A model generated the notes under the pieces. The model made no database searches. It was given only the letters and a program-made list of their open reading frames with translations, and had not been told where the DNA came from. A DNA stretch of 32,609 nt from an uncultured Clostridia bacterium (GTDB taxonomy: Bacteria > Bacillota > Clostridia > Oscillospirales > Oscillospiraceae), in assembly GCA_945948535.1 (NCBI GenBank), contig CAMFBN010000028.1:1-32609 (forward strand), written 5' to 3'. Of this stretch, positions 8,554 to 15,266 are shown piece after piece (position 1 is the first letter of the stretch; each line of letters opens with the position of its first letter). A program made the translations under genes and the position numbers.

Positions 8554-8634
8554 TTGGGTTTGCCCCAAAAGAGATACGCCCATTCGGGCGCATATGTCCG
8601 CAAGTCCGGTAATAAGCTGTCCCGAGGTGGTCAT

Positions 8635-8907
8635 ATGGGCTACAGAATTGATTATCAATCGGTTACGGAGTCCCGTAAAGCGAAAAAGCGGCATCACCCA
8701 TTGCTGATTCTCTTCATCTGTGCGCTTGCCGTACTGCTTCTCAACACCGTCCTGAAGGAAGAACGGGCACTTTTGCTGAAGATTATCTTCCCGGGAGATG
8801 CCGCGGTCACCGCGGCGTCGCTTGATAATATGCTCATACAAATGAAAGCCGGAGCTCCATTTCTTGATGCTTTCCGGAACTTCTGCCGGCAGGTGATTGC
8901 CGGATGA
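8635..8907 (+). CDS. small single-pass membrane protein upstream of M50 protease
   Basis: The ATG at 8635 (MGYRIDYQSV) follows GAGGTGG closely; earlier in-frame codons run through the tRNA terminator region. The 90-residue protein has a charged cytoplasmic N-terminus (RKAKKRHH), one membrane segment (about residues 24-40) and a short outer domain of about 50 residues. Its stop overlaps the start of the protease gene (ATGA), so the two are probably translated together. I do not recognise a family. Inference from position: it may be a partner, substrate or tether of the protease, as SpoIVFA is for SpoIVFB, but no sequence similarity to SpoIVFA was recognised. Confidence 0.7.
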   Translation: MGYRIDYQSVTESRKAKKRHHPLLILFICALAVLLLNTVLKEERALLLKIIFPGDAAVTAASLDNMLIQMKAGAPFLDAFRNFCRQVIAG

Positions 8908-9458
8908 TCCGCGTGCGGCCTTCGGCATTTTTGATGGCTGCCGCGCTGGTGCTGCTGCTTCCGCTGGACTGGCTATGCGCTGTGCTTCTGGCGTCCGCTG
9001 TTCATGAGATAGGGCATCTTGCGGCGATTTACACATTCGGAGGGCACGCCGATTCTGTTACGATTGGTTTGCGCGGAGCAGAGATCCATACGGTTTTTGT
9101 GGATGAAAGGAAGGAGCTTTTCTGCGCCGCTGCCGGCCCGGCTGCCAGTTTCCTCCTGATTTCCCTGTACCGCTTTTCTCCGAAGCCTGCCGTCTGCGCG
9201 GCAGTGCAGGGAATGTTTAACCTGATTCCGGTGTATCCTATGGACGGCGGCAGGATGCTGCGCTGCTTCCTGCAATGGCTCTGTCCCCGGCAGGCTGACA
9301 GAATCTGCCGGATTGTGGAAGGCCTGACCATATCTGCCGTCTTTGTTCTGTCACTGAGGCTGCTTATTTACCGGAAAGACGGCGTACTTCCGGTGCTGGT
9401 TTGCGTTACGGCCTTAACAAGGCTCCTGTTCGGAAAAATACCTTGCAAATCGGGCTGA
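8904..9458 (+). CDS. minimal M50 (site-2 protease/SpoIVFB-like) intramembrane metalloprotease
   Basis: The 184-residue polytopic protein carries the HExxH zinc motif as HEIGH at residues 34-38, inside a membrane helix. The third zinc ligand motif is NLIPVYPMDGGR at 106-117 (NxxP and DGG). Both define the M50 family of intramembrane proteases that cut membrane-bound regulators. At 184 residues it is shorter than SpoIVFB (about 290) and has neither PDZ nor CBS domain, so it is close to the catalytic core alone. It overlaps the 90-aa membrane protein by 4 bp. The substrate is unknown; a role in sporulation or envelope stress is inference only. Confidence 0.88.
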   Translation: MIRVRPSAFLMAAALVLLLPLDWLCAVLLASAVHEIGHLAAIYTFGGHADSVTIGLRGAEIHTVFVDERKELFCAAAGPAASFLLISLYRFSPKPAVCAAVQGMFNLIPVYPMDGGRMLRCFLQWLCPRQADRICRIVEGLTISAVFVLSLRLLIYRKDGVLPVLVCVTALTRLLFGKIPCKSG

Positions 9459-9471
9459 TTCGCGGTACAAT
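9443..9471 (+). promoter_or_regulatory. promoter of the radical-SAM operon
   Basis: TTGCAA (9443-9448), 17-bp spacer, TACAAT (9466-9471). It overlaps the last codons of the protease gene and lies 30 bp before the ATG at 9501. Confidence 0.65.
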
Positions 9472-9500
9472 GGGCCTACCATAAACAAAGAGGTAATGCT

Positions 9501-11336
9501 ATGACCGAACTGAAACAGCGCATTTTGACGGCTGTGCAGAAGCCGGCCCGCTACACCGGCGGGGAATGGGGAGAAGTCAAGAAGAATTTGTCCGATGTCC
9601 GCGTGCGTGTGGCATTCTGCTTCCCGGATACCTACGAGATCGGCATGTCGAATCTGGGAATGCGTATCCTGTACGGCGTGATGAACCGGATGGACGGAAT
9701 CTGGTGTGAGCGTGTCTTTGCCCCCTGGGGCGACATGGAAGCCGAGATGCGGAAAAATCACCTTCCCCTGTGGGCGCTGGAAAGCCAAACGAACGTCCGG
9801 GATTTCGATATGATCGCCTTTACCATCGGCTATGAGATGGCCTATTCCAATATCCTGAATATGCTGGACTTAGCCGGTGTTCCTCTCCACGCAAAGGACC
9901 GCGTTGGGCTTAAGAACATCGTCTTTGCAGGCGGCGTGTGCGCCTTTAACCCGGAGCCGCTGGCGGAGTTTATCGATTTCTTTTCTCTGGGGGAAGGGGA
10001 GGACAGCACCGTGGAGATCGTGTCCCTGTATGACCGGGCCAAGGCGGAGAGCTGGGACAAGGACACTTTCCTCAAAGAGGTTGCCAAAATACCCGGTGTG
10101 TACGTTCCCAGCTTTTACCGCCACGAATACAACGAAGACGGCACCCTGAAAGCCATCGTCCCGCTGGACGGCGCGCCGGAGATGGTGACCAAACGCATCA
10201 TCGAGGATCTGGACAGCGCCTTTTTTCCGACGGAAATGATTGTGCCTTCTACCGAAATTGTCCACGACCGGGCCAATCTGGAGGCCTTCCGGGGCTGCAT
10301 CCGGGGCTGCCGCTTCTGTCAGGCGGGCTTTTCCTGCCGCCCTGTGCGCAAAAAGAGCCCGGAGGTGCTGTACCGTCAGGCAGTGCAGACGCTGGAGCAT
10401 TCCGGCAACAACGAAATCACGGTATCCAGCTTGTCTACTTCTGATTACCGGGGGCTGAAGGGGCTGACAGACCAGCTGATTCCGTATTGTGCTGAAAATA
10501 AGGTAAATCTGTCGGTCCCGTCCCTGCGGGCCGACAATTTCTCCCGGGAACTGATGGAGAAGCTGCAAACCGTCCGTAAAAGCGGCCTGACCTTTGCCCC
10601 GGAAGCGGGAACCCAGCGCCTGCGGGATGTCATCAACAAGAATCTGACGGAGGAAGAAATTCTCAACACCTGCGCGCAGGCCTTCTCTGGCGGCTGGAAC
10701 AATGTGAAGCTCTATTTCATGCTGGGCCTGCCAACGGAGACTGACGAGGATGTGCTGGGTATTGCGGAGCTTGTTTACAAGGTCATTCAGGCATGGAAGG
10801 AAAACGCGGTGAACAAAAAGCGGGGCCTGCGGGTTCATGTGGCCACGGCCTATTTTGTGCCCAAGCCACACACGCCCTTCCAGTGGGAAAAGCAGATCAC
10901 GCCCCAGGAATATCTGCGCCGGTGCAGGCTCCTAAAATCCCATTTCTATTCCAAATCCATTGTCTATGACTACCACAGCCCGGATTTAAGCCGTCTGGAA
11001 GCGGTGTTTGCCCGTGGAGACCGCCGCTTGGGCCCCGTCATTGAGACTGCGGTAAAAAACGGCGCGAGACTGGACGGCTGGGATGAATACTTCAACTACG
11101 CAAAGTGGTACGATGCTTTCCGCCAGTGCGGTGTGGATGAAGACTTTTATACGACCCGGGGCTACGGCGAGGAGGAAATTCTGCCGTGGGACACCATCGA
11201 TGTGGGCGTGTCCAAAGCCTTCCTGAAACGGGAGCGTCACCGAGCCTATGAAGGACAGGTGACTCCCGACTGCCGCCATGGCTGTGCCGGCTGCGGCGCC
11301 AACCGTTTGCTTCAGGAGGTGGCCTGCGATGCCTAG
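9501..11336 (+). CDS. TIGR03960-type radical SAM protein with B12-binding-like N-terminus
   Basis: The 611-residue protein has an N-terminal B12-binding-like domain (about residues 20-190, with IGMSNLGMRILYG) and a radical SAM core with the cysteine triad CIRGCRFC near residue 268. A C-terminal extension has a cysteine-rich tail (CRHGCAGCG) that could hold a second metal site. Family members are almost always next to a DUF2344 gene, as here; in some lineages the two are fused. The reaction is not known, and an RNA or ribosome-linked role has only been suggested from gene neighbourhoods. The ATG follows AGAGGTAATGCT. The last codons overlap the next gene by 8 bp. Confidence 0.92.
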   Translation: MTELKQRILTAVQKPARYTGGEWGEVKKNLSDVRVRVAFCFPDTYEIGMSNLGMRILYGVMNRMDGIWCERVFAPWGDMEAEMRKNHLPLWALESQTNVRDFDMIAFTIGYEMAYSNILNMLDLAGVPLHAKDRVGLKNIVFAGGVCAFNPEPLAEFIDFFSLGEGEDSTVEIVSLYDRAKAESWDKDTFLKEVAKIPGVYVPSFYRHEYNEDGTLKAIVPLDGAPEMVTKRIIEDLDSAFFPTEMIVPSTEIVHDRANLEAFRGCIRGCRFCQAGFSCRPVRKKSPEVLYRQAVQTLEHSGNNEITVSSLSTSDYRGLKGLTDQLIPYCAENKVNLSVPSLRADNFSRELMEKLQTVRKSGLTFAPEAGTQRLRDVINKNLTEEEILNTCAQAFSGGWNNVKLYFMLGLPTETDEDVLGIAELVYKVIQAWKENAVNKKRGLRVHVATAYFVPKPHTPFQWEKQITPQEYLRRCRLLKSHFYSKSIVYDYHSPDLSRLEAVFARGDRRLGPVIETAVKNGARLDGWDEYFNYAKWYDAFRQCGVDEDFYTTRGYGEEEILPWDTIDVGVSKAFLKRERHRAYEGQVTPDCRHGCAGCGANRLLQEVACDA

Positions 11337-11985
11337 AGCGCTGTTTGAAAAAGTGGGAAATGCCCGCTATATTTCCCATCTGGATCTGATGCGGGTTTTC
11401 CAGCGTGCCTTTAAGCGGGCAGGACTGCCCCTGACCCATACCCAGGGCTTCAACCCCAGACCCTCGGTGTCCATCGCGCTGCCAATGAGCCTTGGCGTGG
11501 AGAGCCGGTGTGAACTGCTGGACTTTGAGCTGGAGCACCCCTGCGCCTGTGATGAAATCTGTGGGAGGCTGAACGCCGCGCTGATTGACGGTGTTCATAT
11601 CCGTGAGGTTTACGAGCAGGGGGACAAGCTCAAAAATCTTGCGCTGCTGCAAAGCCGGCTGATTCTGGAATACGACCAAATGGTTCCGGATGGCGCGACC
11701 GCAAAAATTGAGAACCTGTTTTCCCAGCCGGAGCTGATTGTGGAAAAGAAGGGAAAGAATGGCCCTACCCAGCAGGACATCATTCCGATGATCCGAAGAC
11801 TGTCGGTTAAGAGACTGTCGGACGGAGAACTGGAGGTCAGCGTTCTGCACAGCTGCCAGAATCCTTCCCTGAACCCTATGCAGCTGAGCGCTGCCATTAC
11901 CAGATATCTGCCGGACCTGGCGGCGGATTATGTCCGCTGCTTCCGGGAAGAAATCTATGACACAAATGAAACGATTTTCAGATAA
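11329..11985 (+). CDS. TIGR03936 / DUF2344 radical-SAM-linked protein
   Basis: The start is the ATG at 11329 (MPRALFEKVGNARYISHLD), set by CAGGAGGT 8 nt upstream; an in-frame ATG further upstream lies inside the previous gene. The 218-residue product matches the DUF2344 family by its YISHLDLMRVFQRAFKRAGLP opening and FNPRPSVSIALPMSLGVES block. It is the obligate partner of the preceding radical SAM protein, and the 8-bp gene overlap supports a stoichiometric complex. Enzymatic function is unknown for the family. Confidence 0.92.
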   Translation: MPRALFEKVGNARYISHLDLMRVFQRAFKRAGLPLTHTQGFNPRPSVSIALPMSLGVESRCELLDFELEHPCACDEICGRLNAALIDGVHIREVYEQGDKLKNLALLQSRLILEYDQMVPDGATAKIENLFSQPELIVEKKGKNGPTQQDIIPMIRRLSVKRLSDGELEVSVLHSCQNPSLNPMQLSAAITRYLPDLAADYVRCFREEIYDTNETIFR

Positions 11986-11997
11986 GGAGACGAGAAA

Positions 11998-12216
11998 ATG
12001 GACGAAATGATCCTGTTGGAGGACTGCCCCATCTGTCGGGGCGCGGGTATGATTCTGCACGAGGGCGGCTGGAGCGTTCAGGTGGAGTGCACCGATTGCA
12101 GTGCCCATACCATCTATGTGGAGTACAATAACGAGGAAGAGAAAAAAGAGGCGGAGCGGACGGTTGCCCACCTTTGGAACATCGGTAAAGTGGTCAGCAG
12201 TGAACGCGGCGAGTGA
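11998..12216 (+). CDS. Lar-like small zinc-ribbon protein
   Basis: The 72-residue protein carries two CxxC knuckles, CPIC near residue 10 and CTDC near 32, followed by a helix rich in Glu and Lys ending in AHLWN. That layout resembles the Lar/restriction-alleviation-like zinc ribbon proteins often seen on phages and mobile elements. Here it sits 12 bp after the DUF2344 gene, with a GGAGACGAG ribosome site, and overlaps the next gene. Its role is unknown; a nucleic-acid contact is plausible for a treble-clef or ribbon of this size. Confidence 0.75.
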   Translation: MDEMILLEDCPICRGAGMILHEGGWSVQVECTDCSAHTIYVEYNNEEEKKEAERTVAHLWNIGKVVSSERGE

Positions 12217-12661
12217 GGAAATCAATTTCGGGGAGAAGGTTCGCCGCCGCATTGCGGACTTTAACGCCAGCGTCCCCGGTTCCATCGGGGAAATGATGAA
12301 CTTTCAGGTGGTTGCGTATGACCATGCCCACGATGACATCGTGATGACCTGCCAGACCATGCCCTGGATGCGGAACTTTGCCGGAACGCTTCACGGCGGC
12401 TTGTGCGCCACAATTCTGGATCAGGCCATGGGATTTATATCCTACTGCCTGATGGAGGGGGAGGGGTCGGCCCCCGCTGTGCATCTGTCAGTGGACTACC
12501 ATCGCCCGCTTCATCCGGGAGAACAGGTGATTGTGAAGGTTCATGTGGTCAGTGTGACCAGGAGCCTGACCAAGCTGACCGCCGAAGCCTTTCAGGCTTC
12601 CAGCCCGGAAAAGATATGCCTGTCCGGCTCCGGTGTTTATTTCTTCAAGCCAAAGGTATAA
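12200..12661 (+). CDS. PaaI-family hotdog thioesterase
   Basis: The 153-residue product has the hotdog thioesterase signature FAGTLHGGLCATILDQAMG near residue 56, in which the HGG motif and the Asp are the family's substrate-binding and catalytic positions. The SVDYHRPLHPGE strand block follows near residue 94. Such enzymes hydrolyse acyl-CoA (often phenylacetyl-CoA-like) esters. The start is uncertain: the GTG at 12200 is chosen because it opens the conserved part, overlapping the zinc-ribbon gene by 17 bp; no strong ribosome site is visible. It is the last gene of the radical-SAM operon. Confidence 0.85.
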   Translation: MNAASEEINFGEKVRRRIADFNASVPGSIGEMMNFQVVAYDHAHDDIVMTCQTMPWMRNFAGTLHGGLCATILDQAMGFISYCLMEGEGSAPAVHLSVDYHRPLHPGEQVIVKVHVVSVTRSLTKLTAEAFQASSPEKICLSGSGVYFFKPKV

Positions 12662-12686
12662 GATGTTCTGAAAGATATGCAATTAT

Positions 12687-12721
12687 CCCGGAAAAGCGGC
12701 GAATTTTATTGCTTTTCCGGG
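12687..12721 (+). terminator. hairpin after the thioesterase gene
   Basis: An 11-bp perfect stem CCCGGAAAAGC/GCTTTTCCGGG has a 13-nt loop. The tail is A-rich rather than T-rich, so it may be a weak or factor-assisted terminator. Confidence 0.45.
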
Positions 12722-12757
12722 GTAAACATAAAATTTGAAAAAAAGTAAAAATAATGC

Positions 12758-12786
12758 TTGCATTTTCCGAAGTTATGTGATATCAT
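12758..12786 (+). promoter_or_regulatory. promoter of tRNA-Pro
   Basis: TTGCAT (12758-12763), 17-bp spacer, TATCAT (12781-12786), ending 34 bp before the tRNA. Confidence 0.7.
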
Positions 12787-12820
12787 ATCGAAGTCGCCAA
12801 GAGAGCGGCAAACAAAATAT

Positions 12821-12897
12821 CCGGGTGTGGCGAAGTTTGGTATCGCGCTTGAATGGGGTTCAAGAGGCCTCGAGTTCGAATCTCGACACTCGGACCA
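12821..12897 (+). tRNA. tRNA-Pro(GGG)
   Basis: The 77-nt gene starts with C1 pairing G72, the mark of bacterial proline tRNAs. It has a 7-bp acceptor stem (one G-U), an anticodon stem CTTGA/TCAAG with loop ATGGGGT (anticodon GGG followed by G37), a T-loop TTCGAAT, discriminator A and an encoded CCA. A 16-bp copy of its 3' part recurs at 13050-13065. Confidence 0.95.
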
Positions 12898-12900
12898 TGA

Positions 12901-12940
12901 AAACCGAAAGAGCATTTGCTCTTTCGGTTTCCATTTTTCT
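12901..12940 (+). terminator. terminator of tRNA-Pro
   Basis: A 13-bp perfect stem (12901-12913 with 12918-12930, AAACCGAAAGAGC) with a 4-nt loop is followed by CCATTTTTCT. Confidence 0.9.
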
Positions 12941-12964
12941 AATGAGAGATTCGAACAATTTAAT

Positions 12965-12987
12965 GCAACTGTCCAGTGGACAGTTGC
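12965..12987. repeat. palindrome with TCCASTGGA core, copy 1
   Basis: The 11-bp arms GCAACTGTCCA/TGGACAGTTGC surround one central base. A GC-rich GCCGACGGC-like segment follows at 12990-13010. A related palindrome lies at 13676-13700. Confidence 0.7.
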
Positions 12988-13049
12988 TTGCCGACGGCTT
13001 GACGGCGGCAACACATTGATTCTGATTCCCCTTGGAAATCAGAATGCAA

Positions 13050-13065
13050 CGAATCTCGACACTCG
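13050..13065 (+). other. duplicated tRNA-Pro 3' end, attachment-site remnant
   Basis: CGAATCTCGACACTCG repeats bases 12877-12892 of tRNA-Pro exactly (T-loop into acceptor stem). It is preceded by a 9-bp hairpin (ATTCTGATT at 13019-13027 with AATCAGAAT at 13037-13045). Such direct repeats are left when an element integrates into a tRNA 3' end. Any integrase that used it is not in this window's tRNA-to-repeat interval, so the cargo seems to be lost or to lie further right. Confidence 0.55.
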
Positions 13066-13105
13066 ACACTCCGGTTGCAGTATATCTATAGTGTGCACAA
13101 CATAC

Positions 13106-13143
13106 AAAACGGTCAGTTTTTAATGAAACTGCCCGTTTTTCTT
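13106..13143 (+). terminator. intrinsic terminator after the att-like copy
   Basis: The stem AAACGG-T-CAGTTT / AAACTG-C-CCGTTT (one mismatch) is followed by TTTTTC. There is no gene directly upstream on plus, so it may end readthrough from tRNA-Pro or a lost gene. Confidence 0.7.
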
Positions 13144-13181
13144 ATGCCAAAAGTTAAGTGATTTTGCTTGTTTTTTTGAGC

Positions 13182-13211
13182 GTTGATACCTGGTTGATAC
13201 GCGGTTGATAC
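13182..13211. repeat. three GTTGATAC direct repeats, 11-bp period
   Basis: GTTGATAC occurs at 13182-13189, 13193-13200 and 13204-13211, so each unit is one helical turn from the next. The linkers CTG and GCG differ, which argues against simple slippage and for a protein-binding array. Confidence 0.75.
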
Positions 13212-13219
13212 TTAAATCA

Positions 13220-13466
13220 TGCCGTCTTGGAAACGGCAACCTTCAGGGTACGGGATTGGATATCAAGTCTGCTTACCCATGAATTTAGCAAGATTAACAA
13301 AAAACTGAAAAGCGCCTAACGGGAGCAGAGAAAAATCGCGTCCAACAGACTGCGGGATGGGGGAACAAGCCTGCTGTGTTGGACGGTGCAGCTACAGCAG
13401 ACGCCACCCGGCGGATTGCAGACGATGACGTCCGCAAGGGCAGCGGGTTTCTGGAAATGTGATGAT
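13220..13466. other. gene-free stretch, possible structured RNA
   Basis: No convincing coding region is seen. The plus strand can form GCCGT-CTTGGA-ACGGC-like (about 13223-13238) and a perfect 9-bp long-range helix CGTCCAACA (starting about 13338) with TGTTGGACG (about 13376-13384). It runs into two tandem terminators. The last part reads as a stop-closed frame ending GSGFLEM, so a decayed gene 3' end is an alternative. The family of RNA is not recognised. Confidence 0.4.
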
Positions 13467-13500
13467 ATGAGGGTGTCCAACACGGGCACCCTCATTTTTC
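13467..13500 (+). terminator. intrinsic terminator, first of a tandem pair
   Basis: A 12-bp stem ATGAGGGTGTCC/GGGCACCCTCAT (one G-U) with a 5-nt loop is followed by TTTTTC. Confidence 0.85.
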
Positions 13501-13507
13501 TTTATAC

Positions 13508-13546
13508 AAAAAATCCGAACGCCCGCAAGGGTATTCGGATTTTTTT
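13508..13546 (+). terminator. intrinsic terminator, second of a tandem pair
   Basis: The stem AAAAAATCCGAA/TTCGGATTTTTT with an inner CCC-GCAA-GGG runs into seven T. Only 8 bp separate it from the first terminator. Confidence 0.85.
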
Positions 13547-13615
13547 GTGCGAGAGGTGATATAGGACTTTCTGAAAAAGTGCGACGTATCAACGATTTTC
13601 GTCATCGGACAAAAT

Positions 13616-13656
13616 CCGATTTGATCCACATTCCTCCGGAATGCGTCTCAAATCGG
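13616..13656. repeat. nested double hairpin
   Basis: The outer arms CCGATTTGA (13616-13624) and TCAAATCGG (13648-13656) are perfect. The inner arms CATTCC/GGAATG (13629-13643) are also perfect. The two stems stack with short single-strand gaps. No coding role is seen. Confidence 0.6.
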
Positions 13657-13675
13657 AGGGACTCTCCCACGGGCT

Positions 13676-13700
13676 AAAAACAGTCCACTGGACTGTTTTT
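13676..13700. repeat. palindrome with TCCASTGGA core, copy 2
   Basis: The 12-bp arms AAAAACAGTCCA/TGGACTGTTTTT surround one central base. A GC-rich GGCAGC-TAAC-GCTGCC hairpin follows. Read on either strand its A/T ends give it terminator character. It shares core and context with 12965-12987. Confidence 0.7.
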
Positions 13701-13747
13701 ACGGCAGCTAACGCTGCCGCCGCCCTTTTGAGTCCCCCTCGAGCATA

Positions 13748-13785
13748 AAGAATCTGAGATACCCGAATGGGTATCTCAGATTCTT
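13748..13785. terminator. 17-bp hairpin at the recombinase gene end
   Basis: AAGAATCTGAGATACCC pairs perfectly with 13769-13785 across a GAAT loop. The stop codon of the recombinase gene (13776-13778) lies inside the right arm. The core GATACCC-ATTC-GGGTATC is shared with the hairpins after tRNA-Ala. Confidence 0.75.
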
Positions 13786-15266
13786 GGTGCACCACGGCAA
13801 TCCAAATCCGAACCGGTATCTGCTTTTTTGGTGGCTTCTTTCACATCGTCCAGCGTGATGGTTCTGGTGCCGTCCTTGTAGTTGAAGGTGAGAACCAGCT
13901 TGTCATCGTACAGGTAGATGGCGTTCACAAATGCGTCGATCAGCATTTTGCGATGGGACTGCTGACGCACGTCCAGCTTGCGGAATTTGTGCAGCCAGAA
14001 GGTGACGAACTCCGGGCTGATTCTGGGCTTTGCAATCTTCTCATTAGCGATCTTGATCTCCAAATCCTCTTTGGCAGCTTCCAATTCTTCCAAACGGGTT
14101 TTGGTGGACTTGGTGAGGATGCCCTGTTGGATGGCGTTCAGGAGATTCTGGATTCCGGTTTCCGCTTCCCGGAGCTGCTGCTCGTACAGGGGAAGGCTTG
14201 TGTTTTCCCTGTCCTGCAAATCCATCACCATGGACACGATGGCTTCAATGGCTTTGTCGTCCATGACCACCTTCATCACTTCATTGACCACCAGATCCTC
14301 CAGCCATTGCTTCCTGACGGGCTTTTTCTTGCAGTCTGTCCGCTTCTTTTTTACAGATACGCATTTGTAGTAGTGGTGAATGGTGCCGTTCCGGCTTTTG
14401 CCGCTCTCGCCGCAGAGGTAAGCACCGCAGTAGCCGCAGAACAGTTTCGTGGTCAGAAGGTAATCGTCCTCGGCTTTGTGACGGGCCGGGGCTTTTTTGT
14501 TTTGAGCCAGCTTCTCCTGAACCCGATCAAACAAATCTTGGGGGACGATAGCGGGGATGCCATCGGGTACGATAATGTCCCGGTATTTGTATTCCCCGAT
14601 GTAACGCCGGTTGCCCAGCATGTGCTGAATGCTGTTGAAGTTCAGAGGCTTCCCCAACTTGTTGCGGATGCCATTTTCGTTCAGCCAGTCCCGCAGCTCC
14701 TTCATAGTAGCGCCCTTGTCGTATTTCTTGAACACATCCAGCACAAAGGGAGCCGTCAGCGGGTCAATCTGAAAATGCTGTTCCTCATCAATCACATAAC
14801 CGATGGGAAGTGTGCCACCGTTGAACTTGCACTTCAGCGCATTCTCCGTCCTTCCACGGATAACCTTTTCCGACAAATCGGCAGAGTAGTATTCCGCATA
14901 GCCTTCCAGCACGGATTCCAGAATGATGCCCTCTGCGCCCTCGGAGATCACTTCCGTTGCGGACACCACTTTCACGCCGTTTCTCTTCAACTGTGCTTTG
15001 TACCGTGCGCTGTCATAACGGTTTCTCGCAAATCTGTCCAGCTTCCAGACAATGACCATATCAAACAGCTTCTTTCCGCTGTCTTTAATCATCTCCTGAA
15101 AATCTGGGCGGTTGTCCGTCTTGGCAGAATAGGCACGGTCAATGTAGTGCCGCAGAATCGTGATGCCGTTCTTCTCAGCAAAGGCGGTGCATTCCCGAAT
15201 CTGACCTTCAATGGATTCCTCCCGCTGGCTGTCGGAGGAATAACGGGCATAAATCACAGCTTTCAT
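13776..15266 (-). CDS. large serine recombinase
   Basis: The 496-residue protein is a large serine integrase/transposase-type recombinase. The N-terminal resolvase domain (about 1-145) begins YARYSSDSQ, with the nucleophile most likely Ser10. The helical recombinase domain covers about 150-255. A zinc-ribbon domain has Cys277, Cys280, Cys302 and Cys312, followed by a coiled-coil region (about 345-400) and a C-terminal segment. Such enzymes cut both strands at att sites through a phosphoserine link and move small elements. The gene overlaps its Xre neighbour by 4 bp and has AAGGAGG before the ATG. The ending SDLDCRGAPRI may reflect readthrough into an attachment-site end. No excisionase or cargo gene is seen. 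Confidence 0.93.
   Translation of the reverse strand: MKAVIYARYSSDSQREESIEGQIRECTAFAEKNGITILRHYIDRAYSAKTDNRPDFQEMIKDSGKKLFDMVIVWKLDRFARNRYDSARYKAQLKRNGVKVVSATEVISEGAEGIILESVLEGYAEYYSADLSEKVIRGRTENALKCKFNGGTLPIGYVIDEEQHFQIDPLTAPFVLDVFKKYDKGATMKELRDWLNENGIRNKLGKPLNFNSIQHMLGNRRYIGEYKYRDIIVPDGIPAIVPQDLFDRVQEKLAQNKKAPARHKAEDDYLLTTKLFCGYCGAYLCGESGKSRNGTIHHYYKCVSVKKKRTDCKKKPVRKQWLEDLVVNEVMKVVMDDKAIEAIVSMVMDLQDRENTSLPLYEQQLREAETGIQNLLNAIQQGILTKSTKTRLEELEAAKEDLEIKIANEKIAKPRISPEFVTFWLHKFRKLDVRQQSHRKMLIDAFVNAIYLYDDKLVLTFNYKDGTRTITLDDVKEATKKADTGSDLDCRGAPRI

Noticed and set aside
8366..9036. Minus-strand frames over tRNA-Ala
   Set aside because: The RRDSNPRPLQC-like peptide is the usual artefact of translating a tRNA antisense.
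12706..13123. Frames over tRNA-Pro and its flanks on both strands
   Set aside because: Their peptides come from translating the tRNA (SNLDTR / SRFELEAS-type readings) and the palindrome, typical artefacts.
13392..13592. Minus-strand frame over the tandem terminators
   Set aside because: It covers two terminator hairpins and has no recognisable protein features.
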